A stretch of DNA of 64,000 nucleotides from NCBI RefSeq assembly GCF_001038425.2, contig NZ_LDPV02000018.1, positions 44,590-108,589 on the forward strand. Reading direction: 5' to 3'. This stretch comes from Ornithinibacillus contaminans (GTDB lineage Bacteria > Bacillota > Bacilli > Bacillales > Amphibacillaceae). The translations under genes were made by a program, and so were the position numbers. The notes under the pieces were generated by a model, which saw nothing but the letters and a program-made list of their open reading frames with translations, did no database searches and was not told the DNA's origin. This document shows, in pieces, positions 46,095 through 56,355 of this stretch (the first letter of the stretch is position 1; each line of letters opens with the position of its first letter).

Positions 46095-46954
46095 GTAAGT
46101 CTCTCCTTAACTAAATAGGGGTAACGTAGACTGCAACAACAGTGGAATAATGCCGAAACTTGACATGGAGCCTCTGCGGACATGCTTTCCCGACCAGGAA
46201 GCCAGCTGATAAGTACACCTGGCCCCGCCGACAAGGCTAGCATACCCGCTTCTCCACGTAAAGTTTCTAGAATGGATCTCTTATGACAGTAAGCAGTATG
46301 CCCAAATTTGGTGGTTAGTCTACTTGACCTTATTTTTATTGTCCAGTTAAGTGTAGCCGATTCATTCCTTATTAAATGAGGTAAAAGGTGTTTTACAAAA
46401 AACATATAGCAAGTCTTTTTTAAAGGGAGATGGTCAGGTAATTGGTATTAACTTTACAGATGATATTAATTTTGAAATTGTTCCAGCCTTTTTAAATGAT
46501 AATAATAGTTTCACATACCCTGACACCAACAGCGGTGGCTCCTGGAAAACAACTGACCCTAGAAAAGAGATTGAAGCCATAAATAAGCTAAATAAAGATA
46601 CAAATAAAAACCTTAAAAAATTATGTAGAATGGCTAGAGCGTGGAAAAACACATGTAATGTTCCTATGAGTGGAATATTAATTGATACTCTTGCCTATAA
46701 ATTTTTAAAAGACTGGGAGTATAAAGATAAATCATTAGTATATTTTGACTGGCTAAGTAGAGACTTTTTTAAATACTTAAAGGATATAGATTCAGATAAG
46801 CTTTACTGGCTTGCACCAGGTAGTAATCGCTATGTATGGAAAGATAGAAGCTTTCAATATAAAGCAAAACAAGCATACAATACGTCATTGGAAGCTATTA
46901 ATAGTGAAGATAAAGGTAATTCATATTCAGCTAAACAAAAATGGAGAGAAATTT

Positions 46955-47533
46955 ATGGAACGAAATTCCCAAGCTAGTCAAGGATATAAACTAGAATCAC
47001 AAATAAGGGAAGCGTATGGAAGAATTACCTATACTCAAACATGTCATAATAAAATAATCCATAGGTTAAAAAGAAAAAATGATTGGATTAAAATTGCTCA
47101 AATTGTCTTATCAGCCCTTTTAAGTGGCGGCTTCTTAGTAACAATCATTTCTTCTGACAAAGTCACTGGGATAGTGGGTGGAATTCTTTCATTGTTTTTG
47201 TTGATTTTAAACACATATGCAAAAAATTTCAATCTGATTGAATCCGTTCAGGAGCATCAAAAATCCTCTGACCTACTATGGAAAATCAGAGAAGAATATG
47301 TTTCTTTACTCATTGATTTTGAGGTGCTTGAAATGGAGGAAATAATGAAGAAACGCGATGAATTACAGGATAGGACAGCTGAAGTGTACAGTAATTCACC
47401 AAGGACAGATGCCAAAAGCTACGCCCAAGCTCAAAAAGCATTAAAAACTGAAGAAGAGCAAACCTTCTCAGAACATGAAATAGACGTTATGTTGCCAAAT
47501 TCTATTCGAAGAAATAATAGAGAGCTCAAATAA
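46955..47533 (+). CDS. SLATT-domain two-TM effector of the CBASS-like operon
   Basis: 192 residues from the ATG at 46955, preceded by GGAGAGAAATTT. Helical N-terminus (YGRITYTQTCHNKIIHRLKR), two membrane helices (IAQIVLSALLSGGFLVTII and VTGIVGGILSLFLLILNTYA), then the conserved EHQKSSDLLWKIREEYVSLL and a long helical tail. This is the SLATT pattern found next to SMODS nucleotidyltransferases; the effector is thought to form membrane pores on sensing the cyclic nucleotide. It overlaps the CD-NTase end by 23 bases. The gene is intact. Confidence 0.88.
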   Translation: MERNSQASQGYKLESQIREAYGRITYTQTCHNKIIHRLKRKNDWIKIAQIVLSALLSGGFLVTIISSDKVTGIVGGILSLFLLILNTYAKNFNLIESVQEHQKSSDLLWKIREEYVSLLIDFEVLEMEEIMKKRDELQDRTAEVYSNSPRTDAKSYAQAQKALKTEEEQTFSEHEIDVMLPNSIRRNNRELK

Positions 47534-47600
47534 TATTGCCGCCTAAAAAATGCCGTGTTGTAGAATAAAACGGGATTCATTTTTCTTTTGGTTCCGAGTT

Positions 47601-47762
47601 TTAAATCCTTGTAAAATCGGTATAAGATGAAAGGACCGAAGAAAAGTGATCCATAACCCTAAAATGGACAACCTTATGAAGGGATCTCAGGGCACCTCGT
47701 TTCAGACGGAAGTCGTCTTGTTTAATCTCCATCAATTGTGCTAATGATTGTAATCTTTTCAT
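47601..47762 (-). pseudogene. 53-codon fragment, possible transposase remnant
   Basis: Open from ATG at 47762: MKRLQSLAQLMEIKQDDFRL then KRGALRSLHKVVHFRVMDHF and SSVLSSYTDFTRI. Basic and helical. Base composition differs from the AT-rich surroundings. No ribosome site. It lies next to the right direct repeat, so a relic of the element that left those ends is plausible, but the family is not identified. Confidence 0.3.
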
Positions 47763-47833
47763 ACTAAGCATTTATACACAACTTATTTCAACTATGCATA
47801 AAAAAATATGATTTTCTTATTTCACAATACTGT

Positions 47834-47846
47834 CCCGTTAGTTGAA
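47834..47846. repeat. Direct repeat flanking the CBASS-like operon, right copy
   Basis: CCCGTTAGTTGAA identical to 44573-44585, then GTACTTAATATTTAG. Apart from this repeat, the fragment at 47601-47762, the terminator at 47965 and the repeats at 48114, nothing else is seen in the 683-base gap 47534-48216. Confidence 0.55.
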
Positions 47847-47964
47847 GTACTTAATATTTAGAATCCTATATGCATTTTAAAATCAATGTCTAATTCTTAG
47901 CTTCATCAACAATTGACTCCAAAAATCTTAAGATAATATATCGCAACAGCTTAACCATATAAAA

Positions 47965-47994
47965 ACCCTCTGTTCCTATTTTAGAACAGAGGGT
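47965..47994 (-). terminator. Strong terminator downstream of glmS
   Basis: Perfect 11-bp stem ACCCTCTGTTC with GAACAGAGGGT, followed on the minus strand by TTTTTATAT. It lies about 220 bases past the glmS stop, leaving a long 3 prime untranslated region. Confidence 0.85.
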
Positions 47995-48113
47995 GAAAAG
48001 TAATATTAAGCTTTCAATTGAAATTTACTAACTACAATGTTACTGGGCAGTCTCTAGAGTGTTTTTGCCCAATATTAATTTCGAATTAGTATCTCTTTGT
48101 TCACAAACGAACA

Positions 48114-48182
48114 ACTTACTTTTAAAATGAAATACTTACTTTCAAAACAAACAACTTACTTCCAACAAAAAACAACTTACTT
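48114..48182. repeat. Four ACTTACTT repeats at a 20-base period
   Basis: ACTTACTT occurs at 48114-48121, 48134-48141, 48154-48161 and 48175-48182, separated by 20, 20 and 21 bases with A-rich spacers. In the glmS transcript these read AAGUAAGU, between the stop and the terminator. Confidence 0.8.
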
Positions 48183-48216
48183 TCAAAAAAACACTTCAGA
48201 CATATCAAAACTAAAC

Positions 48217-50019
48217 TTATTCCACCGTCACACTCTTCGCCAAGTTCCTTGGCTTATCAACATCACAACCACGGTGTAATGCTGCGTAGTATGCCAGTAA
48301 TTGTAATGGTACGACACTTGCAAGTGGTGTTAGTAACTCGTGTACTTTAGGTAACACAAATGCATCGTCATCTTGCTCTAAGCCTTTCATGCTGACGATC
48401 ATGGCATTTGCGCCGCGTGCTACTACTTCTTGAACATTACCGCGAATTGAATAGTTTACATTTTCCTGTGTTGCAAGGGCAATAACAGGTGTTCCTTTTT
48501 CAATTAAGGCAATGGTTCCGTGTTTTAATTCCCCACCAGCAAATCCTTCTGCTTGGATATAAGAAATTTCTTTTAGCTTCAATGAACCTTCAAGGGCTAC
48601 ATTGTAGTCTGCACTACGTCCGATAAAGAACGCATTGCGTGACGTCGCTAAATAATCAGTAGCTAGCTGTTCAATTTCTTCTTTTTGTGCGGTTAATACA
48701 TCCATTGCGTTTGCGACAATGGCAAGCTCTTGCATTGGATCGAAGTCTAGTTCTAATCCTTTCGCTCTTGCCGTATCAACAGCTAGAATCGCAAGTACAG
48801 CAATTTGTGCTGTGTATGCTTTGGTTGAAGCTACGGCAATTTCTGGACCTGCATATAGGTGCAAGGTGTAATCCGCTTCACGAGAAAGGGTGGATCCTGG
48901 CACGTTTGTAATCGTTAGTGCTGGATGTCCCATTTCTTTAATACTTACTAATACGGCACGGCTATCCGCTGTTTCACCACTTTGTGAAATGAAAATAAAC
49001 AATGGCTTTTCGGAAAGCAGTGGCATATTGTAGGAAAATTCACTGGCAACGTGAACTTCCACTGGAATCTTCGCTAATTTTTCAATGAATTCTTTTCCAA
49101 CCAAGCCAGCATGATAGCTCGTTCCAGCCGCAATGATATAAATGCGGTCGGCAGCTTTCATGGCCGTACGAATATTTTCATCAAGCTTCAATTCGTTATT
49201 ATCGTTTTGATATTCCTTGATGATTTTACGCATAACGATTGGTTGTTCATCAATCTCTTTTAGCATAAAGTGTGGGTATGTGCCTTTTTCTATATCACTT
49301 GCATCAATTTGTGCTGTGTAAGGACTACGTTCTAAAACGGTACCGTCAAGCTTTTGAATGGTAACAGACTCGCGGTTAACGATAACAATTTCCTTGTCAT
49401 GAATTTCAAGGTATTGATCGGTAACTTTTAACGTTGCCATTGCATCACTTGCGACGACATTAAAGTCATTACCTAAGCCAACTAATAATGGGCTCTTATT
49501 TTTAGACACATAAAGCGTATCCGAATCTTCATTATCGATCATAGCGATCGCATAAGACCCTTTAAGAAGCTCCATTGTTTGACGGAAGCTCGCTAACGTA
49601 TCCTGATTCGTTTGGTAAAACTTTTCAATTAACTGAACGACTACCTCGGTATCTGTTTCACTTTTGAACGTAACATCTTGAAGATATTCGCGTTTAAGAT
49701 CTTGGTAGTTCTCGATAACCCCGTTATGAACAAGGGTAAATCTTCCAGAAGTACTTTGATGTGGATGTGCATTATCTACACTTGGCTCCCCATGTGTTGC
49801 CCAACGAGTATGACCGATACCCATTGTTGCATGAACATCTTGATCAACTTCTTCTTTTAGTGCCGCAATACGACCCTTAACCTTGAAAAGATTTACACCA
49901 TCTTGATTCAATAACGCAATACCTGCGGAGTCATAGCCGCGATATTCTAATTTTTCTAGTCCAGTTAATAAAACTTCCTTTGAATCCTGTTGTCCAATAT
50001 AACCTACAATTCCACACAT
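48217..50019 (-). CDS. glmS: Glucosamine-6-phosphate synthase GlmS
   Basis: 600 residues from MCGIVGYIG at 50019, where Cys2 becomes the N-terminal glutaminase nucleophile; the frame extends 11 codons upstream but GAGGAGGAAC lies there as the ribosome site. N-terminal class-II glutaminase (residues 1-230), two SIS isomerase domains ([15 protein letters not shown] and [14 protein letters not shown]), and the C-terminal [12 protein letters not shown]. Makes glucosamine-6-P from fructose-6-P and glutamine, first step to UDP-GlcNAc. Controlled by a glmS ribozyme in its leader. Confidence 0.98.
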   Translation of the reverse strand: MCGIVGYIGQQDSKEVLLTGLEKLEYRGYDSAGIALLNQDGVNLFKVKGRIAALKEEVDQDVHATMGIGHTRWATHGEPSVDNAHPHQSTSGRFTLVHNGVIENYQDLKREYLQDVTFKSETDTEVVVQLIEKFYQTNQDTLASFRQTMELLKGSYAIAMIDNEDSDTLYVSKNKSPLLVGLGNDFNVVASDAMATLKVTDQYLEIHDKEIVIVNRESVTIQKLDGTVLERSPYTAQIDASDIEKGTYPHFMLKEIDEQPIVMRKIIKEYQNDNNELKLDENIRTAMKAADRIYIIAAGTSYHAGLVGKEFIEKLAKIPVEVHVASEFSYNMPLLSEKPLFIFISQSGETADSRAVLVSIKEMGHPALTITNVPGSTLSREADYTLHLYAGPEIAVASTKAYTAQIAVLAILAVDTARAKGLELDFDPMQELAIVANAMDVLTAQKEEIEQLATDYLATSRNAFFIGRSADYNVALEGSLKLKEISYIQAEGFAGGELKHGTIALIEKGTPVIALATQENVNYSIRGNVQEVVARGANAMIVSMKGLEQDDDAFVLPKVHELLTPLASVVPLQLLAYYAALHRGCDVDKPRNLAKSVTVE

Positions 50020-50109
50020 TTCGTTGTGTTCCTCCTCGTTTGAAGGGGCCACAAACGACCTATTGAAATAAATATTCTTCAGGGGCGTTCATAGCCCCTT
50101 TCTCGTGTT

Positions 50110-50275
50110 TATGGTAACACTCATCTTTTTCCCTTTGTGCAATAGGTCACCCTATTGTTTTAAAGAAAAAGCATGACGATTGGAGTGTGCAATCGGAAGG
50201 TATCCGCCGAAAACTTCGATAACCTTCACCTCGTCAACTATTTTCCTTTTCCGTTCAGAAAATAGTCCTGGCGCT
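50110..50275 (-). ncRNA. glmS ribozyme (GlcN6P-activated self-cleaving leader)
   Basis: On the minus strand AAAAGCGCCAGGACTA, TAGTTGACGAGGTGAAGG, TTATCGAAGTTTTCGGCGGA and TACCTTCCGATTGCACAC, then CAATAGGGTGACCTATTG, are the conserved ribozyme blocks. Cleavage is expected between A50275 and G50274. Product GlcN6P triggers cleavage and mRNA decay. The 400 bases between this and the next terminator (50630) show no gene. Confidence 0.95.
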
Positions 50276-50630
50276 TTTAGTAGTATTAGCTGCTATCCTC
50301 CTTTATATCCCGCTGTTACCCTATTTCTGGCAGTAAAAATCATGCAATCAAATTTCATTACACCATTACATTTGGAAAATACTGTAACATTTTATCCGCC
50401 GAAAAGGATACCAACTTATTTTAACCGAAGTTAATTATTCTGGCAATCATTAAATAAATGGAGGGGATGTAAATAGTATATGGCGTGTTGATTTCATTCG
50501 TGTCTTTTGGCTTTAAACCGCTTGGTTAGCCTGCTTTTCCGCTACATTGATGCCATCATTAATTCGGCATATATACATTCGAAAATTCTATTCTGTATAA
50601 GACTGCCTTGGCAATTTTTCATAAAAAAAT

Positions 50631-50657
50631 GAGCACACGATTGTTTCTCGTGTGCTC
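50631..50657 (-). terminator. Terminator of the S9 peptidase gene
   Basis: Stem GAGCACACGA with TCGTGTGCTC, followed by ATTTTTTTATG on the minus strand. Confidence 0.88.
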
Positions 50658-50674
50658 CGTAACTAGCAATTAAA

Positions 50675-52468
50675 TTAACCCTGATGCTTCTCTAGGAAAT
50701 CAAGCATTAAATTATATACTTTAATTTCATTATCTTTCTTCGAGAATCCATGTCCTTCATCTTCCAGAACCAGATATTCCACATTGCGGCCTTTTTCTTT
50801 CAACTTGGCAACAATTTGGTCTGACTCTTCTTTTACAACACGTGGATCCTTTGCCCCTTGGATAACGAGCATTGGTTTTACCATCGTATCTAAATACGTA
50901 ATCGGTGAATCCTTGATAAATCGTTCTTTTTCACGCTCGGGATCGCCAACCCAACGTTCCATCATCGGCTTCCAATGTGGAGGAACCGAGTTTACAAAAG
51001 TAAATAAATCAGATGGACCGAAAATATCTACAACGGCTTTAAAGTATTCTGGATGGCGTCCGTGTAATAATAGCGCCATATAGCCACCATAGCTACCACC
51101 GACGAGGAATAACTTTTCACGATTAGTAATGTTATTTTCAAACAGCCATTCGATACCTGCCACACAATCTAGACGTGGGCCATGTCCCCAATCCTGCTCC
51201 ACTAATTTTACAAATGATGAACCGTATCCAGTACTACCCCGGAAGTTCGGAGCAAAGATCGTGTACCCACGGTTTAACGCACTTTGGAACATGGCACGGA
51301 ACATTTTACGTTCTGATGCTTGTGGTCCACCATGCGGCCAGAAAATCGTGTGGCCGTTGTCGCTTTCCGGATTTGCTTTAAAGAGCAGTGCCTCAATTTT
51401 CATCCCATCAAACGACTTGTACGTCACCACTTCCGGCTCGACCATTTCCTCCTGACTAACCCCAAGCACTCGGTTATTTGTTAACGATTGCCACTCCGCA
51501 CCATCTGTAGATTTGAAAATGTTAAATGGAATCGTTGCACTTCTCCCTAATAGATAGAGGTTGCCCGCTTTTGTCACGACTAGCTTTTCAATGACATCCA
51601 CAGGAGGAGTTAATTTTTCAAGCTTTTCTGTAGCTAGTTCATAACGATAAAGGACATCCTCTACACCTTTTTCCGTTACAACATAAAGCACATTAGTTTC
51701 TTTATTGTACTGTACTGATTCAATACTTTCATTCGCAATTTCAACGACCTTCGTGAAGCTCTTCGCCTTTAGATCATACTTTGCGACATAGCTATATTCG
51801 CTCTCATAGTTTGTTGTAAAATAGATGTCATTTTCCCCAACAAACACAGGGCTGCTTGCAACATGCACTTTTTCTGGATCCGGCGTTAAACTAACCAGTT
51901 CCTCCCCGTCTTTTACAAACAGCTGGATATATGTATTGGCAAGCAATCGCATATAAACAAACACATCTTCCTTATCTGACACAGCAGCCAAATAAGTAGG
52001 GCCAGTTTCCCCTTCATTAAGTAGGGTGTCGGAGTTATCCTCCAAATTACGAACACGAGTATTTAAGAAGTTCGGATTGCCTTCAGACGTTAAATAATAG
52101 ACGCGATTTCCATCCTCACTTAAATGCGCGAAATAGTACTTCTCCGATGCATCACCGGTGATTAATTCTTGCGGAATCCCACCCTCAGTCGGGACAGCAT
52201 AAATTTGGTAGTTCTCATCACCATCATTATCGTAACCAGTTAACACATAACGATTTTTCGGATCAATTTTAATAAAATTCGTCCCTTGATCCTTTTGCGC
52301 AAATAAATACGGAAATGTACCCGGAAGATCCATTGCCCAAAGATTCATTTTCCCATTTAAATTGGTATTAAATACTAGCCGCTTCTCATCACGGCTCACC
52401 GCAAAATCAGAAATGACATACGTACGCAAGAATTGCTCAACTGTTGGTTTCGAAAAATTTAACATCAT
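50675..52468 (-). CDS. S9-family serine peptidase (acylaminoacyl/prolyl oligopeptidase-like)
   Basis: 597 residues. N-terminal seven-bladed propeller (residues 1-330) and C-terminal alpha/beta hydrolase with nucleophile motif GGSYGGYMALL, oxyanion region FWPHGGPQASERK, NFRGSTGYGSSF, acid near MLVIQGAKDPRV and His in EDEGHGFSKKDN. No signal peptide, so cytoplasmic. Cleaves short peptides. GAGGGGGAG precedes the start. Confidence 0.94.
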   Translation of the reverse strand: MMLNFSKPTVEQFLRTYVISDFAVSRDEKRLVFNTNLNGKMNLWAMDLPGTFPYLFAQKDQGTNFIKIDPKNRYVLTGYDNDGDENYQIYAVPTEGGIPQELITGDASEKYYFAHLSEDGNRVYYLTSEGNPNFLNTRVRNLEDNSDTLLNEGETGPTYLAAVSDKEDVFVYMRLLANTYIQLFVKDGEELVSLTPDPEKVHVASSPVFVGENDIYFTTNYESEYSYVAKYDLKAKSFTKVVEIANESIESVQYNKETNVLYVVTEKGVEDVLYRYELATEKLEKLTPPVDVIEKLVVTKAGNLYLLGRSATIPFNIFKSTDGAEWQSLTNNRVLGVSQEEMVEPEVVTYKSFDGMKIEALLFKANPESDNGHTIFWPHGGPQASERKMFRAMFQSALNRGYTIFAPNFRGSTGYGSSFVKLVEQDWGHGPRLDCVAGIEWLFENNITNREKLFLVGGSYGGYMALLLHGRHPEYFKAVVDIFGPSDLFTFVNSVPPHWKPMMERWVGDPEREKERFIKDSPITYLDTMVKPMLVIQGAKDPRVVKEESDQIVAKLKEKGRNVEYLVLEDEGHGFSKKDNEIKVYNLMLDFLEKHQG

Positions 52469-52693
52469 ACTCCCCCTCGAATTTATAAGCTGTTTGAAAA
52501 ATGATACTTGTTACATAGTATAGCGTAATTTATTATTTTCTGACAGCTTCAATTACTTACATTTAGCATACCTTTTTGAGCCGGGAAACGCGAAGGGCGG
52601 AGGTTGGGTTTTATCTAGGTCCCGAGGCTGATTGTGATTGTTTCGGTTTGGCTTTAAGTGACAGGGGCTCTTACGGTGCTCAAAGACAAAAAA

Positions 52694-52716
52694 AGCCACC
52701 CTCCACAGAGAGCGGC
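52694..52716 (-). terminator. Terminator of glmM transcript
   Basis: On the minus strand AGCCGCTCTC pairs with GGAGGGTGGCT and is followed by TTTTTTT. The 225 bases between here and the S9 peptidase start show nothing recognisable. Confidence 0.75.
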
Positions 52717-52727
52717 TTCCGCAATTA

Positions 52728-54071
52728 TTACACGCCTAATAAATCTTCAATTACTTTCGCGATTTGTTCGGTGTATTGTTCACATTCTTCTTTGGTTGGT
52801 GCTTCGACCATGACACGAACGAGTGGCTCTGTGCCGGATGGGCGTACGAGTACGCGGCCGTTGCTTCCTAATTGCTGTTCAACCTTTTCGATTTCTTGGT
52901 TGATGGTTGGGTCATTTAATGCTTTTTCCTTATCGGTTACTTTAATATTCTTTAAGACTTGCGGGAAGACAGTCATTTCACTCGCTAATTCAGACAAGGT
53001 TTTGCCTGTTTCCTTCATCACGTTTACTAATTGAATGGCTGACAGCATGCCATCACCAGTTGTGCTGTAATCTAGGAAAATAATATGTCCTGATTGCTCA
53101 CCACCAAGATTATAGCCGCCTTTGCGCATTTCTTCCATCACATAACGGTCACCTACTGCCGTTTTATCACTGCGCATGCCGTTTTCTTCAAGTGCTTTAT
53201 AAAAACCGATATTACTCATAACCGTTGAAACAACGGTGCTGTGGCGTAGGAATCCTTTTTCATTCATGTATTTCGCACAAATGAACATGATTTGGTCGCC
53301 GTCCACGATATTTCCTTTTTCATCAACCGCAATTAGTCGATCACCATCACCATCAAATGCAAGACCAATGTCCGCACCTTTTTCTAAGACGTACGCTTGT
53401 AGGGTCTCCGGATGTGTTGATCCTACACCTTCATTAATATTCAACCCGTCTGGGGATGCTCCGATTGTATAAATATCCGCTTCTAAGTCGGCAAATAAAT
53501 GCATGGCTAAACCAGATGTCGCACCATGTGCACAGTCCAGTGCAATTCGTATACCATCAAAATCATTGTCAATGGATTCTTTTAGGAAAGAGAGGTACTT
53601 ATGACCGGCTTCAAAATAATCCGCTACAACACCAATATCAGCGCCAGATGGGCGTGGTAGGTTATCTTCTTCCTCATCTAACAGCTTTTCGATTTCTTCT
53701 TCTTGTGCATCCAGTAATTTAAAGCCATCCGGACCAAAGAATTTAATGCCATTGTCCGCTACTGGATTATGGGATGCTGAAATCATAACCCCAGCCTGTG
53801 CACTGGTTGCTTTCGTTAAATAGGCAACTCCTGGTGTTGAAATGACGCCAAGGCGCATGACTTCTGCACCGATTGATAACAATCCAGCTACTAAAGCACT
53901 CTCTAACATATTTCCTGATATACGTGTGTCACGTCCGATTAACACTCTTGGTTTCGTTGTTTCCTTCGTTAACACATAGCCACCGAATCTTCCTAGTTTA
54001 AATGCTAATTCTGGTGTTAACTCTGTATTTGCTACTCCTCTTACACCGTCAGTACCAAAATATTTACCCAT
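52728..54071 (-). CDS. glmM: Phosphoglucosamine mutase GlmM
   Basis: 447 residues. Phosphoserine loop [14 protein letters not shown] with Ser at about residue 100, metal site DGDGDR in [13 protein letters not shown], sugar loop [10 protein letters not shown], and phosphate loop [13 protein letters not shown]. Converts GlcN-6-P to GlcN-1-P for cell-wall precursors. Follows cdaR on the same strand; GlmM binds and restrains CdaA in relatives, so the linkage is functional. Confidence 0.98.
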   Translation of the reverse strand: MGKYFGTDGVRGVANTELTPELAFKLGRFGGYVLTKETTKPRVLIGRDTRISGNMLESALVAGLLSIGAEVMRLGVISTPGVAYLTKATSAQAGVMISASHNPVADNGIKFFGPDGFKLLDAQEEEIEKLLDEEEDNLPRPSGADIGVVADYFEAGHKYLSFLKESIDNDFDGIRIALDCAHGATSGLAMHLFADLEADIYTIGASPDGLNINEGVGSTHPETLQAYVLEKGADIGLAFDGDGDRLIAVDEKGNIVDGDQIMFICAKYMNEKGFLRHSTVVSTVMSNIGFYKALEENGMRSDKTAVGDRYVMEEMRKGGYNLGGEQSGHIIFLDYSTTGDGMLSAIQLVNVMKETGKTLSELASEMTVFPQVLKNIKVTDKEKALNDPTINQEIEKVEQQLGSNGRVLVRPSGTEPLVRVMVEAPTKEECEQYTEQIAKVIEDLLGV

Positions 54072-54136
54072 TTGTACCTCTCCTTTACATCCTGACTGGA
54101 CGTTATTTAAGTACGTGAAACGATCCTGTCGTTTCT

Positions 54137-55369
54137 CTACGCTTCTTCTATGTGAATAGTTACCTCTTCTGTATCTGAACTGTATGTTACATTGTCTGGT
54201 CCTTCAATAATGAGAGGGACTTGATGCTCCCCCGTATCAAGTCCATCTACATTAATATATATACGAAAATCGTTAGCAGTTAAGTCACTAACATCTTGTT
54301 CATTTCCATTAACTGTTATACTTATCTTCTGGTCGTTTGGTTCCAAAAAATTAACCGAGAGACCATCCTCTAAATTATCAACTTCAATTGTATCACTATC
54401 AACGTCTCTCGTTCTCTCGAGCTGAACAGCTACCTCAATTTGATCAACACCTGGAGCTTGTACCCCATCTGGCAAAGCCAAACTCAACTCCAACGTGCCA
54501 GACTCGGTTAAATTATTCAAATTAATTGGCTCTGTCGCAACCTCTTCAATCGATTCTAAAACCTCCGACACAGCGAATACTTCTACCTCTTCCACATTTG
54601 CTTCCATGGAAATAATGGAGTAGCCTTCTGGCAATGTACCTGTGGTAGCCACACTGACCGGAACAGTCTTACTTGGATTTTCAATCTCCGCTGAAATCAC
54701 AACCGTAGCCGGATCTACTCGTACTCCAAGTTCATTTCCTTGGCTATCGTAAACATTAACAGGAAGTTCCCGATTGTTAATTGATTCGGTTAATCCCGCC
54801 ACATCCACGTAAACTTTTACAATCGCAATTCGATCAATAACTTCTTTAGAGCTTGTAATGGTGACTGTATCGGTATTTAGTTCATAATCACCAATTTGAT
54901 ACCCTTCTGGTAGCTTGTCTTCGTTAATGAAATCGACACTAACCTCGAATTCATTAGAAGCGCGTTCCTCAATAATGACATTGATTGTTTTCGGTTCAAT
55001 ATAGACGGCTATCTCATCGGAAATATCCTCGTATTGGATTTCAACCTCATGCTCACCTTCACCTAAACCGGTTAAATCAACAAAGACTTCAAAATTCTTC
55101 TGTTTCGCAACTGGTGTTATGTCACTTGTACGCCCTTCTAAAGAAACCGTAACCGTCTCGGGAACACCACTAACCACATATTTTTCACTATCTATTCGAA
55201 TTCCTAGTGGAACATCCTCAATTGTCTCTGCTTGACTCGTTCCACCAAACGGAATGTTGCTATCATTGGACGTGTCAGCCTCCTCAATCGAAACAAACAC
55301 ATATAATAATATTGCAATCCCTAAGGAGAGTCCTCGGATAAACCATTTGCTTTTAAACCAATTATCCAT
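54137..55369 (-). CDS. cdaR: CdaA regulator CdaR (YbbR-domain protein)
   Basis: 410 residues. One N-terminal membrane helix ([20 protein letters not shown]) then four YbbR beta domains, each with VxVxLEGR or IxVxVxL-type strands, exposed outside the membrane. It interacts with CdaA and tunes c-di-AMP synthesis. The start overlaps the cdaA end by 8 bases. Confidence 0.95.
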   Translation of the reverse strand: MDNWFKSKWFIRGLSLGIAILLYVFVSIEEADTSNDSNIPFGGTSQAETIEDVPLGIRIDSEKYVVSGVPETVTVSLEGRTSDITPVAKQKNFEVFVDLTGLGEGEHEVEIQYEDISDEIAVYIEPKTINVIIEERASNEFEVSVDFINEDKLPEGYQIGDYELNTDTVTITSSKEVIDRIAIVKVYVDVAGLTESINNRELPVNVYDSQGNELGVRVDPATVVISAEIENPSKTVPVSVATTGTLPEGYSIISMEANVEEVEVFAVSEVLESIEEVATEPINLNNLTESGTLELSLALPDGVQAPGVDQIEVAVQLERTRDVDSDTIEVDNLEDGLSVNFLEPNDQKISITVNGNEQDVSDLTANDFRIYINVDGLDTGEHQVPLIIEGPDNVTYSSDTEEVTIHIEEA

Positions 55370-56183
55370 GTCGTTTCCCCCTTAGTTTCCAAGGTTTCTT
55401 TTCGGAAGTTTTATGACCTGGCGATAAATTTTCCAGCAAAAAGTCTCGTAACCCGTCTTGATCTAAATCCCGGCGAAGCTCACCGTTTTTCGTCCCTGAG
55501 ATGCTACCTGTTTCCTCGGATACTACGATGGTTAACGCATCGGTAACCTCACTGATTCCCATTGCAGCACGGTGCCTCGTTCCAAGCTCTTTTGAGATAA
55601 AAGGGCTTTCGGATAATGGCAGGTAACAAGCAGCTGCAACAATCTCATCTTCCTTTATAATAACTGCACCATCATGCAGTGGTGTGTTTGGCGTAAAAAT
55701 ATTTGTAAGTAGCTGGTGTGTTAATTTCCCGTTAATTGGGATACCTGTTTCGATGTATTCGCCGATTCCCGTCTCACGTTCAATCGTGATGAGCGCACCA
55801 ATACGACGTTTGGCCATATAGTTACAAGAATGTACGATGTCGGTGATAAGCTTATCAAACTTCTCTTCTTCTGACCTCGTGCCTCTTGCAAATAAATTAC
55901 CCCGACCAATCTGCTCTAGTGCCCTTCTCAGCTCTGGTTGGAATAAAATAATAATCACTAAAAATGCCCAATCAATAATCTGATCGGTCGCCCAGATTAA
56001 GATCTTCAAATTGAATAACATCGCAAACATACGAACAACAAAAACAACGACAATACCTTTTAATAATTGAATTGCCTTTGTTCCTCGTATTAACATGATT
56101 AATTTATATAAAACATACCAGACGAGACCTATATCTACGCCAATTCTTAGTAGGTCTAAAATCCCGAAATCCCCATTAGGCAT
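55362..56183 (-). CDS. cdaA: Membrane diadenylate cyclase CdaA
   Basis: 273 residues from the ATG at 56183, chosen because AAAGGAAGTGCAGAC precedes it; the frame stays open 32 codons upstream without a site. Three N-terminal helices, then the DAC domain with PLHDGAVII (DGA) and GTRHRAAMG (RHR) motifs, both required for joining two ATP into c-di-AMP. In an operon with cdaR and glmM. The ktr riboswitch at 12.9 kb senses this product. Confidence 0.97.
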   Translation of the reverse strand: MPNGDFGILDLLRIGVDIGLVWYVLYKLIMLIRGTKAIQLLKGIVVVFVVRMFAMLFNLKILIWATDQIIDWAFLVIIILFQPELRRALEQIGRGNLFARGTRSEEEKFDKLITDIVHSCNYMAKRRIGALITIERETGIGEYIETGIPINGKLTHQLLTNIFTPNTPLHDGAVIIKEDEIVAAACYLPLSESPFISKELGTRHRAAMGISEVTDALTIVVSEETGSISGTKNGELRRDLDQDGLRDFLLENLSPGHKTSEKKPWKLRGKRHG

Positions 56184-56330
56184 GTCTGCACTTCCTTTTA
56201 TACATCGATTTCTCTTCCCGTCTATACAAAATACCGTAATTATTATATCACATTTTGTATCGTAATACGTTAGTCGCACGATTGTATTTTACTTAAAATG
56301 AGTCCATCTTTCTATTCTTAAGATGAACAA

Positions 56331-56355
56331 AAAACCTGGTCAGTAACCAGGTTTT
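56331..56355 (-). terminator. Terminator of sigW-rsiW
   Basis: Stem AAAACCTGGT with ACCAGGTTTT abutting the rsiW stop; the tract continues with T on both strands. Confidence 0.85.

Larger units (their letters stand above)
44959..46364 (-). mobile_element. IS3-family insertion sequence, 1,406 bp
   Basis: Ends start TG and finish CA. Imperfect terminal repeats match at 18 of 26 positions; the cores ACACTAAACTAGACAA (left) and ACACTTAACTGGACAA (right, inverted) are clear. A 3-bp target duplication TTC is at 44956-44958 and 46365-46367. orfA and orfB lie on the minus strand. About 270 bases between the right end and orfA hold no gene, which is long for this family. Confidence 0.92.
44690..46977 (+). 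pseudogene. CBASS CD-NTase (SMODS nucleotidyltransferase), split by an IS3 element
   Basis: Segment 44690-44958 encodes the N-terminal 89 codons with the nucleotidyltransferase core GSYGRGTEIFSSDIDIIVRL (Gly-Ser plus D-x-D). Segment 46368-46977 resumes in frame with SLLNEVKGVLQKTYSKSFLK, GDGQVIGINF, the third acidic site FEIVPAF, and YPDTNSGGSWKTTDPR. Removing the IS and one TTC target copy gives an uninterrupted 292-residue protein, the usual length. Such enzymes make a cyclic oligonucleotide upon phage infection. As sequenced the gene would give only a truncated protein. GGGGGAGAGTCA precedes the ATG. Confidence 0.88.

Noticed and set aside
46434..46652. Minus-strand ORF within the CD-NTase second half
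   Set aside because: Antisense to the restored CD-NTase frame, which carries the conserved motifs.
47534..48216. CRISPR array (the 20-base period repeats)
   Set aside because: Repeat units are only 8 bases with A-rich spacers of 12 bases, far from CRISPR dimensions, and no cas genes are present.
48097..48279. 60-codon plus-strand ORF through the ACTTACTT repeats
   Set aside because: Its sequence is just the translated repeat and it runs into glmS antisense; no ribosome site.
52576..53034. 152-codon plus-strand ORF over the end of glmM
   Set aside because: Mostly antisense to glmM, and its first 100 bases run through the glmM terminator region; no family motif.
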